From: JAJDOD01 sp039024895
Lineage (GTDB): Bacteria > Pseudomonadota > Alphaproteobacteria > Rhodobacterales > Rhodobacteraceae
Length of the DNA stretch: 64,000 nucleotides
Assembly (NCBI GenBank): GCA_039024895.1
Contig: JBCCPJ010000013.1
Span: 28,804 to 92,803 of the forward strand
Direction: 5' to 3'
Shown: piece after piece, positions 27,461-34,985 of the stretch
Position numbering within the stretch: position 1 is the first letter of the stretch
Layout: each line of letters opens with the position of its first letter
Translations under genes and position numbers: made by a program
The notes under the pieces: generated by a model
Databases searched by the model: none
Told to the model about the DNA's origin: nothing
What the model saw: only the letters and a program-made list of their open reading frames with translations

Positions 27461-27478
27461 TTTGTGCAAACGCACAAA
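27461..27478. terminator. Short hairpin between convergent genes
   Basis: TTTGTGC (27461-27467) and GCACAAA (27472-27478) form a perfect 7-bp stem with loop AAAC, 8 bases after the stop of the His-rich protein gene. Moderately stable; may support termination together with the stronger hairpin at 27516. Confidence 0.35.
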
Positions 27479-27515
27479 ACTCCGCGACACACTGAACGCA
27501 GATGTGAATACAAAT

Positions 27516-27543
27516 GGGTCGGCGCCTCACGATGCGCCGACCC
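27516..27543. terminator. Bidirectional terminator between convergent genes
   Basis: A perfect 10-bp stem, GGGTCGGCGC (27516-27525) with GCGCCGACCC (27534-27543), has an 8-base loop and is followed by TTT on the + strand. It sits between the His-rich protein gene and the 3' end of the subtilase gene, so it can serve both. Confidence 0.7.
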
Positions 27544-27583
27544 TTTGATGCTAAAAAGAACTAGGTGATTTAATTTCGGTGTT

Positions 27584-29542
27584 TCATAAACGCTCCGGCG
27601 CACGGGGGAGACGCCCGGTTGAGGGGCCAGTAACACGCCCACAACCTGCCTTCTCGGACACCGTAGCCCCAGGCCAGTTGGCATGGGCCTCGTCATTGGC
27701 AGCGCGATCGCAAAACCATGCCTCTGAACCCGGCGCTTCGCCCTTTCGGCCGCCGCTGATCCAGGTGAGCATTGCCTGACTGACCGCGCGCGTGGCCAGC
27801 GCCGTCGAGAAACTGGTGCCACTCATGAGCGCCGTGCTGCCGCTTTTACTGCCGGCTCCCATCAGCCCAAAAAGGGCCGGACCGCTTTCGCCCGGGAAAA
27901 CACAGGTGGGCGCGGTCCGGCCATCTCCAACCGCATCGGAAGAGGCGCTGCTGGAATAGATTGCCGGTTTGCCATCGCTGGTCCGATAGCTGCCAATAAC
28001 GGGCGCTTCTTTGAGCGAGGCGATGGTGTTGAGGGTGCCCCGCCGACGCATTGGCGGGATTGTGTCCGTGTCGGTTGGCGTCGGGCTGTACTCTGCCACA
28101 TCAATCGCTCGGCCAATGTCATCAACAGCGGTGAAGTCGGGATGGGCGAAGCTCGCCACAAGCCCGGTATTGCCCCCATAGGTCAAGTTCTGATCCGACT
28201 GCACATAGCCGTACCCGTGTTTTTCGGACGTTGAGGACAAGAGCCAGGTCCAAGCCCCGGCAGGGGCGGCAACGTCTCGGTCGGGGCGCAGCGTTGGTGC
28301 CGTGCAAAGGATATAGCTCATCCGGTACCAGCCATCGCCGCCCTCGTAATTTCGGCAATAGATCCGGGCCACGGGTTTGCCATCTAGGTGCAGCGTGTTC
28401 ATCTGCCCGTGTTGCCCCGGTGTTGCGTCGCTGGCAGGTCCTGAAGGCGGTCGAAGCGACAAGGCCAGCGGATGCGCTGGCGAGGCCTCCGCATCACCCG
28501 CAAGTTCGTCAGACCAAAGCTCCGCAAAGTTTGGGGTTTGGTCTTCGGGCTTCAAACGCCAATCGAGCATCTTTGCGCGATCATCCTTGAAGTTGAATTT
28601 TGCTGCGCCTTCCGACAGCAAATCATTGCCAGCGGGCAGTATTATGCGGATCGGGCGGCCGGTTTGTTCCGACTTGTCGTGGATGGCGCGAAGGACCTGC
28701 TCAATGGGCATATGGCCATCCTTAGGCCCGGCTTGTAGCCCATAGGACAGGTTTATGACGACCGGAAACGCACCGCCTTCGGGCAGGTCGCAGGCCTTCC
28801 AGATACGGTCCGCGCGGTCGATAATGTACTCAATGGCATGGAGCGCAAAGAACTCAAGAAAGTTGCCTGAAGCGCCCATGGATGAGTTGGGTGGCAGGCC
28901 AACGCCGATCATGGGCAGGCGTCGGCGATGCTCGTCTTCGTAGCTTTGGCGCAAATCGTACCCTGCTGCGAGATCGGCCACCATCGTGCCATGGGTCGCG
29001 CTATTCTCGAGACGACGATCGCCGCGCGGCGCGTGAAACTGTGACGCGTCAGCAAGCCGGTCAAATTCAGCTTCATCGAGCGTTCCCGCCGCAACGGCGC
29101 GAAACATCAACTGGTCAATTTCGGTACGGAATAACTCGCGGCCGAACGGCACGGCACACGGGTCTCGCCATGTGCCGCCCATAAGCCATGCTGATAAGAA
29201 ACGGGTGCCGCCATCAAGCCGACGAAATCGGGCATGGGACAGGGCAATGCCGCTGTCGATCACACCCACAATGGCGTTATCCGCATCGGGCATCCATGTA
29301 AGTCGGATCGCAGGGTCCTCGCGCATCGGACCCTTCGGACGCGCAAACTCGGGCAGGGGCGCCGCTTGATGGGTCTTTTGCATCACCTCCGCAGCCATAG
29401 GCGAAAGCGGCAAATCATCTATGGAAAGCTGGTTCTTTTCGGTCTTGTTGTCGAAACTTACGAGCTTGAGCCAGTCAATATAGGGCGAGACGTCGTCCGA
29501 CGCGGAAGGATCGTTTTTCCATCCGGTCCAAGACATGCTCAT
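27584..29542 (-). CDS. S8 family serine peptidase (subtilase), apparently cytoplasmic
   Basis: The protein has 652 residues. ATG at 29542 overlaps the stop of the upstream gene as ATGA. The catalytic triad is intact: Asp96 in GVIDSGIA, His184 in ATHGTMVADLAAG and Ser577 in MSGTSFSTALATR, with oxyanion Asn306 in LPAGND. A long insert (about 310-570) with beta-rich sequence separates the oxyanion loop from the Ser block. There is no signal peptide or propeptide, which is unusual for a subtilase. The C-terminal 50 residues are Cys-containing and low in structure. It is cotranscribed with the haloperoxidase-like gene and divergent from a SARP regulator. Substrate unknown. Confidence 0.88.
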   Translation of the reverse strand: MSMSWTGWKNDPSASDDVSPYIDWLKLVSFDNKTEKNQLSIDDLPLSPMAAEVMQKTHQAAPLPEFARPKGPMREDPAIRLTWMPDADNAIVGVIDSGIALSHARFRRLDGGTRFLSAWLMGGTWRDPCAVPFGRELFRTEIDQLMFRAVAAGTLDEAEFDRLADASQFHAPRGDRRLENSATHGTMVADLAAGYDLRQSYEDEHRRRLPMIGVGLPPNSSMGASGNFLEFFALHAIEYIIDRADRIWKACDLPEGGAFPVVINLSYGLQAGPKDGHMPIEQVLRAIHDKSEQTGRPIRIILPAGNDLLSEGAAKFNFKDDRAKMLDWRLKPEDQTPNFAELWSDELAGDAEASPAHPLALSLRPPSGPASDATPGQHGQMNTLHLDGKPVARIYCRNYEGGDGWYRMSYILCTAPTLRPDRDVAAPAGAWTWLLSSTSEKHGYGYVQSDQNLTYGGNTGLVASFAHPDFTAVDDIGRAIDVAEYSPTPTDTDTIPPMRRRGTLNTIASLKEAPVIGSYRTSDGKPAIYSSSASSDAVGDGRTAPTCVFPGESGPALFGLMGAGSKSGSTALMSGTSFSTALATRAVSQAMLTWISGGRKGEAPGSEAWFCDRAANDEAHANWPGATVSEKAGCGRVTGPSTGRLPRAPERL

Positions 29543-30678
29543 GCGCCAGCCTCCACCCATTCGCCTGCCGCGTCCTTCCAGAGCTTGCCGAAGATGGTGC
29601 TATCATCTCCAACGCCACCACCTTGCGCATCATCGGGCAACTCGTCCCGGAGCCAGCGGAGCGTCAAGTCAAAGGGTGGATCGCTCGGATCTACCGCTTC
29701 GAACGAGATTTCTTTAATGTCTGGCCAGTCGCCTGTCCCCGTGGCAATGCGGTACAGCGCTTCGCCGAGGAGGCAGCCGATAACAGCGCCGGACGCGTTG
29801 TCGACCGGGAAATGCACACCGGCCACCGACCGGTTGGACGCGATACGATGGGCCAAGCGGAAAGCCATACCAGCCATGCGACCTGTTTCGCTGTCCACAG
29901 GTGCCGAAAGCGCTTGCTTTGGCCCGAGACCCGTCATGATCCGTGAAAAAACCGTGGAAGCGGCAAATACCTCAATCGCATGCCCGGAAGGATAGCTGGA
30001 GTGATCCGGCGTCTGAATGATCGGTTGAATATGCGTCGCAAAATCGATTGGACGTGGGGCACGGCAAAGATGTTTGATCGGCATCTCCACATGCACCGCG
30101 ACGCGCTGGCAGGTATAAAGCGCCGCCATCGTGTGTTTGTGCCGCGCACTCGAAAGATATCCGAGCGCACCATAGAATGAGAACAGATCGCCCGTTTGCA
30201 CCAGGATTTCATTAACCCTGTCCGCACGCAAATCCGAATAGGCGCGTACCATGGCAAGCTGTTGTTCAAACACTTCCATACTGGGGCGATTGAGCTTGGC
30301 GACATCTGTACCGTTGACGGCGAGCGTTGCGTCCCCATCGCTACCTGTGACAACGAATTGTGGGAAAAGCATTGAATTCATCAGCTTAGAGGCGACCTCT
30401 GTGCCGAGGTAGCTGATATCTGCATCACCCGCGCCAAGCGGTCCGGGTTTGCGCAGAGGCGCGCCGTCCCAATAGCCGACAATCCCGTCATATGTGGTTA
30501 GAAGTGTCCAGCTGAGCTGCGAGGAGCCTGGACCACCCGCATGATTGATGCCCTGACCTTGGCCCTGTCCTTGGCCCTGTCCTTGACCTTGGCCCTGTCC
30601 TTGACCTTGCCCCTGACCCTGACCTTGGCCCTGTCCTTGACCTTGCCCCTGACCTTGTCCTTGGCCCTGTGTCGGCAT
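29539..30678 (-). CDS. Vanadium-haloperoxidase/PAP2 superfamily enzyme with N-terminal Gly-Gln repeat
   Basis: The protein has 379 residues from the ATG at 30678 (GGGAGA 9 bases upstream). Residues 5-43 are an uninterrupted Gly-Gln dipeptide repeat. The catalytic set of the superfamily is complete with the right spacing: Lys202-x6-Arg209-Pro, Ser231-Gly232-His233, and Arg283-x5-His289 (SNRSVAGVH). The same residues bind vanadate in haloperoxidases and phosphate in acid phosphatases, so the sequence alone cannot separate the two activities. Length and the N-terminal helical part favour the vanadium-dependent haloperoxidase-like group. There is no signal peptide. It is first gene of an operon with the subtilase. 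Confidence 0.82.
   Translation of the reverse strand: MPTQGQGQGQGQGQGQGQGQGQGQGQGQGQGQGQGQGQGQGQGINHAGGPGSSQLSWTLLTTYDGIVGYWDGAPLRKPGPLGAGDADISYLGTEVASKLMNSMLFPQFVVTGSDGDATLAVNGTDVAKLNRPSMEVFEQQLAMVRAYSDLRADRVNEILVQTGDLFSFYGALGYLSSARHKHTMAALYTCQRVAVHVEMPIKHLCRAPRPIDFATHIQPIIQTPDHSSYPSGHAIEVFAASTVFSRIMTGLGPKQALSAPVDSETGRMAGMAFRLAHRIASNRSVAGVHFPVDNASGAVIGCLLGEALYRIATGTGDWPDIKEISFEAVDPSDPPFDLTLRWLRDELPDDAQGGGVGDDSTIFGKLWKDAAGEWVEAGA
30553..30666. repeat. Hexamer-based minisatellite encoding (Gly-Gln)n
   Basis: On the + strand this is a run of CCTTGG/CCCTGT/CCTTGA-type hexamers, which reads on the - strand as about 19 Gly-Gln dipeptides in the haloperoxidase-like protein. The codons vary (GGC/GGA/GGG/GGT with CAA/CAG), so the repeat is older than a pure slippage tract, yet its regular units still allow expansion or contraction in frame. 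Confidence 0.85.
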
Positions 30679-30751
30679 TGCACTTCTCCCTCGCAATCTT
30701 CAGGTGCAGACTGTTCGGATTTCATGAGGTGCAGCAAGGCCGCGATGCATT

Positions 30752-30768
30752 ATTCACGGAAGATTCAC
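30752..30768. promoter_or_regulatory. Heptamer direct repeat with 11-bp period, candidate SARP site
   Basis: ATTCACG (30752-30758) and ATTCACA (30763-30769) are separated by 4 bases, giving an 11-bp period. This is the architecture SARP-family activators recognise. It lies about 75-90 bp before the haloperoxidase-like start and in the gap shared with the SARP gene. The heptamer sequence differs from Streptomyces sites. Confidence 0.4.
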
Positions 30769-30799
30769 ATATTCGAATTTGTGCGGATTTCTTGAAAAT

Positions 30800-30829
30800 G
30801 TAACGCATAGGAAGTGTAATTGACGTTAC
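30800..30829. promoter_or_regulatory. Inverted repeat upstream of the SARP-type gene
   Basis: GTAACG (30800-30805) and CGTTAC (30824-30829) form a perfect dyad with an 18-base spacer, 21 bases before the SARP start codon. Possible autoregulatory or second-factor site. Confidence 0.3.
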
Positions 30830-30850
30830 GGCAATGCCAGAGGGGTCGTT

Positions 30851-32467
30851 ATGGCAGCGCAGATACAAAAGCTCAGGTTCTACCTTTACGGGCGATTTCG
30901 CGTCGAAACGGCGCAAGAAGAAGATCGCGCGCCAAAAAGTGCGAAGTCGCAGGCTTTGCTGGCGCTCCTTGCGACCAGCGAGACCGGTGGGCGCGGACGG
31001 CTATGGCTCCAAAAGCGGCTTTGGCCCGCCAAGGAAGCGGATAAAGCGTCAACCAGCTTGCGTCAGGCTTTGAGCGAAATCCGTCGTGCCCTGGGGGAAG
31101 ATCGGAGCATTCTCGAGGCGGACCGGCGTAGCGTAACTCTCGATTTATCCCGTGTGGATCTCGTACCATCTGTGCCGGGTGCCGAGTTTCTGGAAGGCAT
31201 CCAGCTTATCGATGGCGATCACGGATTGGCCGAATGGCTTGAGCGCCATCGGTCCATGGCCGTTGTGCCCGCGCCGACGGACGTGGCGGGGCACGCGAAC
31301 GCCTATGTGCAGCAGAGCATGCCGGCGCGGCCTGTCGTTGTTTTCCAGACGCAGAGCGACAAGAATTCGGAACTCGGCCTCATCGAAGATATTTTCGTCG
31401 ATTGTGTCGCCCGCTCCATGCGCGAAACGCTGTCAGCCGAGGTGCGGATTGAGGGGGTAACGGTCGATCCCAACGCGTTCCGGGTAGAGGTTCAAGCCTA
31501 CCGGGGGGAAGGGGCAACGGTAGGCATTCGCAGCCGGGTGCGGCACGGGTCGCCCGATACATTGGTCTGGTCCGGAATGACATCGACGCAGCTTCACGGC
31601 GCACCGCCCGTCGAAGACCTGCAAATCGTATCTCTGGGCAATCAGTTGATTGACGCGTTGGCCGAGGCAATGACAGGTCACATCTCGGAAGCTCAGGATA
31701 TCCGGGATGCGAATTTGCTCACGCGGCTCGCCATTCGTCGCATTTTCACGCTGAAGCCTGAAAACCTGCTGGAAGCGGACGAAATGCTCGCAATGGCCGA
31801 AGAACTGGGCGCAGGCGCGTTGTCTTCTGCTTGGCGCGCGCAGTTGCGTGTCATCCAGCATGTGGAATTGCATGATGGTCGCTCCGAAAATTTGCCAGAC
31901 GAGGCGCGCAAGCTTGCGGTTTTGGCAATGGAGCGCGAGCCAATGAACTCGATGGTGGTTGCCGCTGTGGCGAACACGCGCTTGGTGCTCGATAATGATG
32001 TCAATGTATGCATGGAGTTGGCGCGTCGTTCAGTCCGCTTGAATCCCGCCAATCCTCTCGCGTGGAACAGCTTGGCAACGGCGAAGCTCTACGCGGGCGA
32101 TATTGGCGAAGCACATGCCCTCGCTTTGCGCGCCCAGAAGATCAGCTCGGGCTCTCCGTTCGGACATTGGTGGGATTTCGGACGCTGTCTGACGGCCGCT
32201 CTGACGGGACGCAAAGCGGAAGCGCTGCAACTTGCCGAAGCCGCGCATGCCTTGTCGCCTGAGTTCCGCCCGCCCTTGCGCTATCTGACGGCGCTTTACG
32301 CTGGAGAAGAGCGTTTTGACGATGCGCAACGGACGGCCGAGCGTTTGAAGAAGCTTGAACCGGATTTTTCATTCGAGAGGATGGCGAAAGACGAGACATA
32401 CCCGATTTCACCGCTCCGCTGGGGCGGGCTCCTCGACAGTGGGAAGGTTATCGCCCTCTCCGGCTAA
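30851..32467 (+). CDS. SARP-type transcriptional activator with TPR-like domain
   Basis: The protein has 538 residues. The N-terminal 100 residues form an OmpR-like winged helix in the SARP/DnrI arrangement (LRFYLYGRFRVET, AKSQALLALLATS, ASTSLRQALSEIRRALGE). The middle contains an alpha/beta region (about 130-265) reminiscent of adenylate-cyclase-type or substrate-sensing modules. The C-terminal half is helical TPR-like (NPLAWNSLATAKLYAGDIGE). No P-loop ATPase is seen, unlike AfsR-type giants. It is transcribed away from the haloperoxidase/subtilase operon and is the obvious candidate regulator. Its last 60 bases overlap the convergent pqiA gene. Confidence 0.78.
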   Translation: MAAQIQKLRFYLYGRFRVETAQEEDRAPKSAKSQALLALLATSETGGRGRLWLQKRLWPAKEADKASTSLRQALSEIRRALGEDRSILEADRRSVTLDLSRVDLVPSVPGAEFLEGIQLIDGDHGLAEWLERHRSMAVVPAPTDVAGHANAYVQQSMPARPVVVFQTQSDKNSELGLIEDIFVDCVARSMRETLSAEVRIEGVTVDPNAFRVEVQAYRGEGATVGIRSRVRHGSPDTLVWSGMTSTQLHGAPPVEDLQIVSLGNQLIDALAEAMTGHISEAQDIRDANLLTRLAIRRIFTLKPENLLEADEMLAMAEELGAGALSSAWRAQLRVIQHVELHDGRSENLPDEARKLAVLAMEREPMNSMVVAAVANTRLVLDNDVNVCMELARRSVRLNPANPLAWNSLATAKLYAGDIGEAHALALRAQKISSGSPFGHWWDFGRCLTAALTGRKAEALQLAEAAHALSPEFRPPLRYLTALYAGEERFDDAQRTAERLKKLEPDFSFERMAKDETYPISPLRWGGLLDSGKVIALSG

Positions 32468-33160
32468 GGGGTGATCGTCGTCAAGGTCCCAGATCATTCG
32501 GCTGTCAAATGCGAGCGCCGACAGCATGGTGAAGATAACCGACAGCGCAAAAGCGAAAGCGGCGGGGCCAGGCTTTACGTTCGCCAACAGCGAAAACTGT
32601 ACCAGCGAAGAGAGGATCGCGACCACGAAGACGTCGATCATCGACCACCTACCGATGATCTCCACCCCTTCATAGACCCTGTGGCGCCAGACGGGCGAAC
32701 TGGGCAAGCGGTACTGGACGGATAGTGCCAACCAAGCAATCGCTGCAAACTTCGTCAAGGGGATCACAACCGAGGCCAAGAGGATGACAAGGACGATAAG
32801 GATCGATCCATGACCAAGAAGTTTTAGGGCGCCTTCAATGATCGTGTCGTCGCTTGTCGTCAAAAGGAGGCGCGTTTCAAGCATTGGCCATATGTTTGCG
32901 GGGATATAGGCAATGACGCCCAATGCCCAAAACAACCAGACCGAACCAAGACTGCCATAGGCGCGGCTTTTCAAACGCGCGCCGCAGCGGCGGCAATGCG
33001 CGGTGCCCAGGGGTGCCGTTTGTGCGCAACGACGACAGCCCACCAGCCCGGCGGCGCGGGCAGTTTTAGCGGGCAATCCGACTGATATATCAGTTAATGG
33101 ATTCGACTTATCGGGTGCATGTGCTGATATATCAGTTCGCGTTTCTGATATATCAGTCAT
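32408..33160 (-). CDS. pqiA: PqiA-domain inner-membrane protein (second of two)
   Basis: The protein is about 250 residues. ATG at 33160 overlaps the stop of the first pqiA by 8 bases and is the best start. A unique N-terminal segment contains three TDIS units in a 7-residue register. A zinc-ribbon follows (CRRCAQTAPLGTAHCRRCGARL) and then four hydrophobic helices in the PqiA domain (IPANIWPMLE, GRWSMIDVFVVAIL). PqiA/LetA proteins work with MlaD-type PqiB proteins in lipid transport between membranes; no pqiB lies next to this pair. The 3' end overlaps the SARP gene. Confidence 0.85.
   Translation of the reverse strand: MTDISETRTDISAHAPDKSNPLTDISVGLPAKTARAAGLVGCRRCAQTAPLGTAHCRRCGARLKSRAYGSLGSVWLFWALGVIAYIPANIWPMLETRLLLTTSDDTIIEGALKLLGHGSILIVLVILLASVVIPLTKFAAIAWLALSVQYRLPSSPVWRHRVYEGVEIIGRWSMIDVFVVAILSSLVQFSLLANVKPGPAAFAFALSVIFTMLSALAFDSRMIWDLDDDHPLAGEGDNLPTVEEPAPAER
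33081..33156. repeat. Array of three 12-bp palindromes (CTGATATATCAG) in a 21-bp register
   Basis: Perfect copies occur at 33082-33093, 33124-33135 and 33145-33156. Centres are 42 and 21 bp apart, that is 4 and 2 helical turns. The missing slot between the first two holds a degenerate copy (CCCGATAAGTCGA on the - strand), so the array is four 21-bp units. They lie in the 5' coding part of the second pqiA gene and encode Asp-Ile-Ser with the rare ATA codon. Confidence 0.8.
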
Positions 33161-33782
33161 CGCCCAATGCATCCCACAACGATTGTCGGCAAAGCGCTTT
33201 GTCTTGCACCCAAAGCAAAACCACAGCACCGGCAAACATGTAAAAGGCAGGGCCAAAGGTCACTTCAGCCAAGGCGACGATCTTGATGAGGGCGACGGTG
33301 CACCCAATGATGAAAATCTCGGCCATCGACCACGGGCGCAGCGCTTCCGCCCAACGAAAAGCTCTTGCTGATCCAGGGAAGCGCCGAAACCTGGCAACAA
33401 TTGGCACAAGCACATACATCGTTAAACCGAGGCGCAAGGTGGGGAGCAGCAGGATTAACGCCAAGATAACCAGCGACAGAAGTCGGAGCGGCCCTTTGAA
33501 GGCAAGCGCTGTCTCGATCAGCGTGGCATCATTGCGCATCCAATACCGTTCGATGGACAAAAACGGCAGTGTCACTGCCCCGAAGATGAGTGCGGCGGTT
33601 ACTAAAGCGATTAAAACCTGCAAAAGCCCAGCACGCCGTTGCGGCACCATCAACGTCCGATGGCATCGGTGACATTTAAGGCGCTTGGTTGCTGAGGGCC
33701 GATAAAGCAGGTCGCATGTGGGGCAGGCCAAGATAGCGTGGGTTGACTTGGATTGATCGCTCATTGGTACGGACGTAGCCAC
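33153..33782 (-). CDS. pqiA: PqiA-domain inner-membrane protein (first of two)
   Basis: The protein is about 209 residues. GTG at 33782 is preferred because GGGAAGG lies 4 bases upstream; the ATGs at 33830 and 33764 have no ribosome site. A zinc ribbon (CPTCDLLYRPSATKRLKCHRC) precedes four membrane helices with the PqiA signature (WSMAEIFIIGCTVALIKI). It is the front half of the bipartite PqiA architecture, here as a separate gene coupled to the second copy by an 8-base overlap. Paraquat-inducible PqiA homologues support envelope lipid homeostasis. Confidence 0.83.
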   Translation of the reverse strand: MATSVPMSDQSKSTHAILACPTCDLLYRPSATKRLKCHRCHRTLMVPQRRAGLLQVLIALVTAALIFGAVTLPFLSIERYWMRNDATLIETALAFKGPLRLLSLVILALILLLPTLRLGLTMYVLVPIVARFRRFPGSARAFRWAEALRPWSMAEIFIIGCTVALIKIVALAEVTFGPAFYMFAGAVVLLWVQDKALCRQSLWDALGDD

Positions 33783-34266
33783 GAAACCTTCCCGTTGCAG
33801 CCCAAATAATGGGTTCTTGTCGGGAAACATATTGTTGATCGGCGCGAATTGGGACCCTCAAAGCTGCAAAATTAGGCTATTTGCGTGCCAAAATCGATAC
33901 AGGTATAGTTCTCATATTGGAAACGCCACCCGCACTTTCTCTCGATTTTTCGGAATGTCTGGCGACGGCTAGCCAAGATTGTTTTCGTACTCGAAACACG
34001 CGTTAACGCAAAATGTTATCTTTGTCGAAAGCAGTTTCGTAAGGTCGCTGTTTTTGCTACATTAATCGGGGAGTATGTGTTCCGCGACCCAACGATATAT
34101 CGCCCATATTGATACCAAGGCGTCTCTGCAACGCCTCGGTTGACGCGAAAATATCTTAACGCGGGGATACAGCTTTAGAGATGGCGCTTTTTGTGTGCGG
34201 CGCATCTCTAGCAATATTGGAAGTGTGACCTGCGGCCAGCGGGTGTGTGAGTGTGAGAAGGTTGAT
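33783..34266. other. Long AT-rich divergent intergenic region with two hairpins
   Basis: No gene is supported in these 484 bases. Elements seen: palindrome CGATATATCG (34093-34102); hairpin AGGCGT/ACGCCT (34118-34123 with 34131-34136); a long hairpin with arms AGAGATGGCGC (34177-34187) and GCGCATCTCT (34200-34209). The second hairpin falls in what would be the 5' leader of the Hint gene. The region must hold the promoters of pqiA and of the Hint gene. Confidence 0.5.
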
Positions 34267-34908
34267 ATGAGTGTGCGAAGTAAGTTCGAGTCTGCCGGTG
34301 CAGGCAGTTATGACCGCGCTGTGTCACGTCTGCGAAACGGTGCGAGCCGCATAATGGCAGAACGTGCAAAAGCGTTGCAGAGCGCTGCAAATCAACAAAA
34401 CGACAGCGAAGTTTCCGCTGAAATGGTTGATCACAACAAACGTCAGGCGAAGAAAGACCCGGCTGTCTTTGAAGCTTGGCCATTGCCCGGTCTTGCGCCG
34501 ATGACACGGGTGCGGACGTCCTTTGGCGATGTACATGCCGCGGCCCTGCGCAAAGGGGACGAAGTATTGACCCGAGACGGGTCGTATAAGTCCATTCTCT
34601 GGTTGACGCGCATCTGCCTCGACGAACAAATCCTGTCGGAGAAACCCGATTGCAACCCTGTTGTCTTGGCCGCTGGCTCCCTTGGTCCACAGGTTCCGGC
34701 AAGTGAGATTATGGTGTCGCCGCGTCAAATGATCGGCGCCGACAATAAAAGCGGCCTCGCGCGTAATCAGGAGGCAGCCGCGCTGGTTTCCCGTCCTGGC
34801 GTACGCCGACTGCGCGAAACCTGTCTTTCGTATACGATGTTTCATGTCGGCGAACCGGCGGAAATCTACTGCGAGGGTACCTATCTCTTGTTTCCGATGG
34901 ACGCCTGA
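34267..34908 (+). CDS. Hint-domain protein with degenerate splicing residues
   Basis: The protein has 213 residues from the ATG at 34267 (GAAGG 6 bases upstream). The N-terminal 65 residues are charged and helical. The rest is a Hint_2-like domain: VRTSFGDVHAAALRKGDEVL, LTRDGSYKSILW, AGSLGPQVPASEIMVSPRQM. In full Hint_2 proteins the last block reads SPQHR; here the His is missing, and there is no nucleophilic Cys at the domain start. Autoprocessing is therefore unlikely. Hint_2 proteins are frequent in Rhodobacterales, often in secreted calcium-binding proteins; this one is short and has no signal peptide. Confidence 0.7.
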   Translation: MSVRSKFESAGAGSYDRAVSRLRNGASRIMAERAKALQSAANQQNDSEVSAEMVDHNKRQAKKDPAVFEAWPLPGLAPMTRVRTSFGDVHAAALRKGDEVLTRDGSYKSILWLTRICLDEQILSEKPDCNPVVLAAGSLGPQVPASEIMVSPRQMIGADNKSGLARNQEAAALVSRPGVRRLRETCLSYTMFHVGEPAEIYCEGTYLLFPMDA

Positions 34909-34985
34909 CATCCGTTATCGGCAATCAACCCGATCTTAAGAGGCACGTGAGAGGTCTCTCAGTACATCGAGTACCGTGAGATCCT

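Noticed and set aside
27454..27822. 122-codon - strand frame downstream of the subtilase
   Set aside because: Runs through the perfect terminator hairpin and overlaps the subtilase C-terminus in another frame.
29234..29995. 253-codon + strand frame over the subtilase/haloperoxidase junction
   Set aside because: Antisense to two well-supported genes; no recognisable motif.
30541..30795. Leu-Ala/Leu-Ser/Thr-rich hydrophobic frame on the + strand over the Gly-Gln repeat
   Set aside because: It is simply the opposite strand of the hexamer repeat and looks like a membrane segment by accident.
32211..32225. Second GGACGCAAAG-like string (possible GEMM core) inside the SARP gene
   Set aside because: It lies within a conserved coding frame and lacks flanking stems; coincidence.
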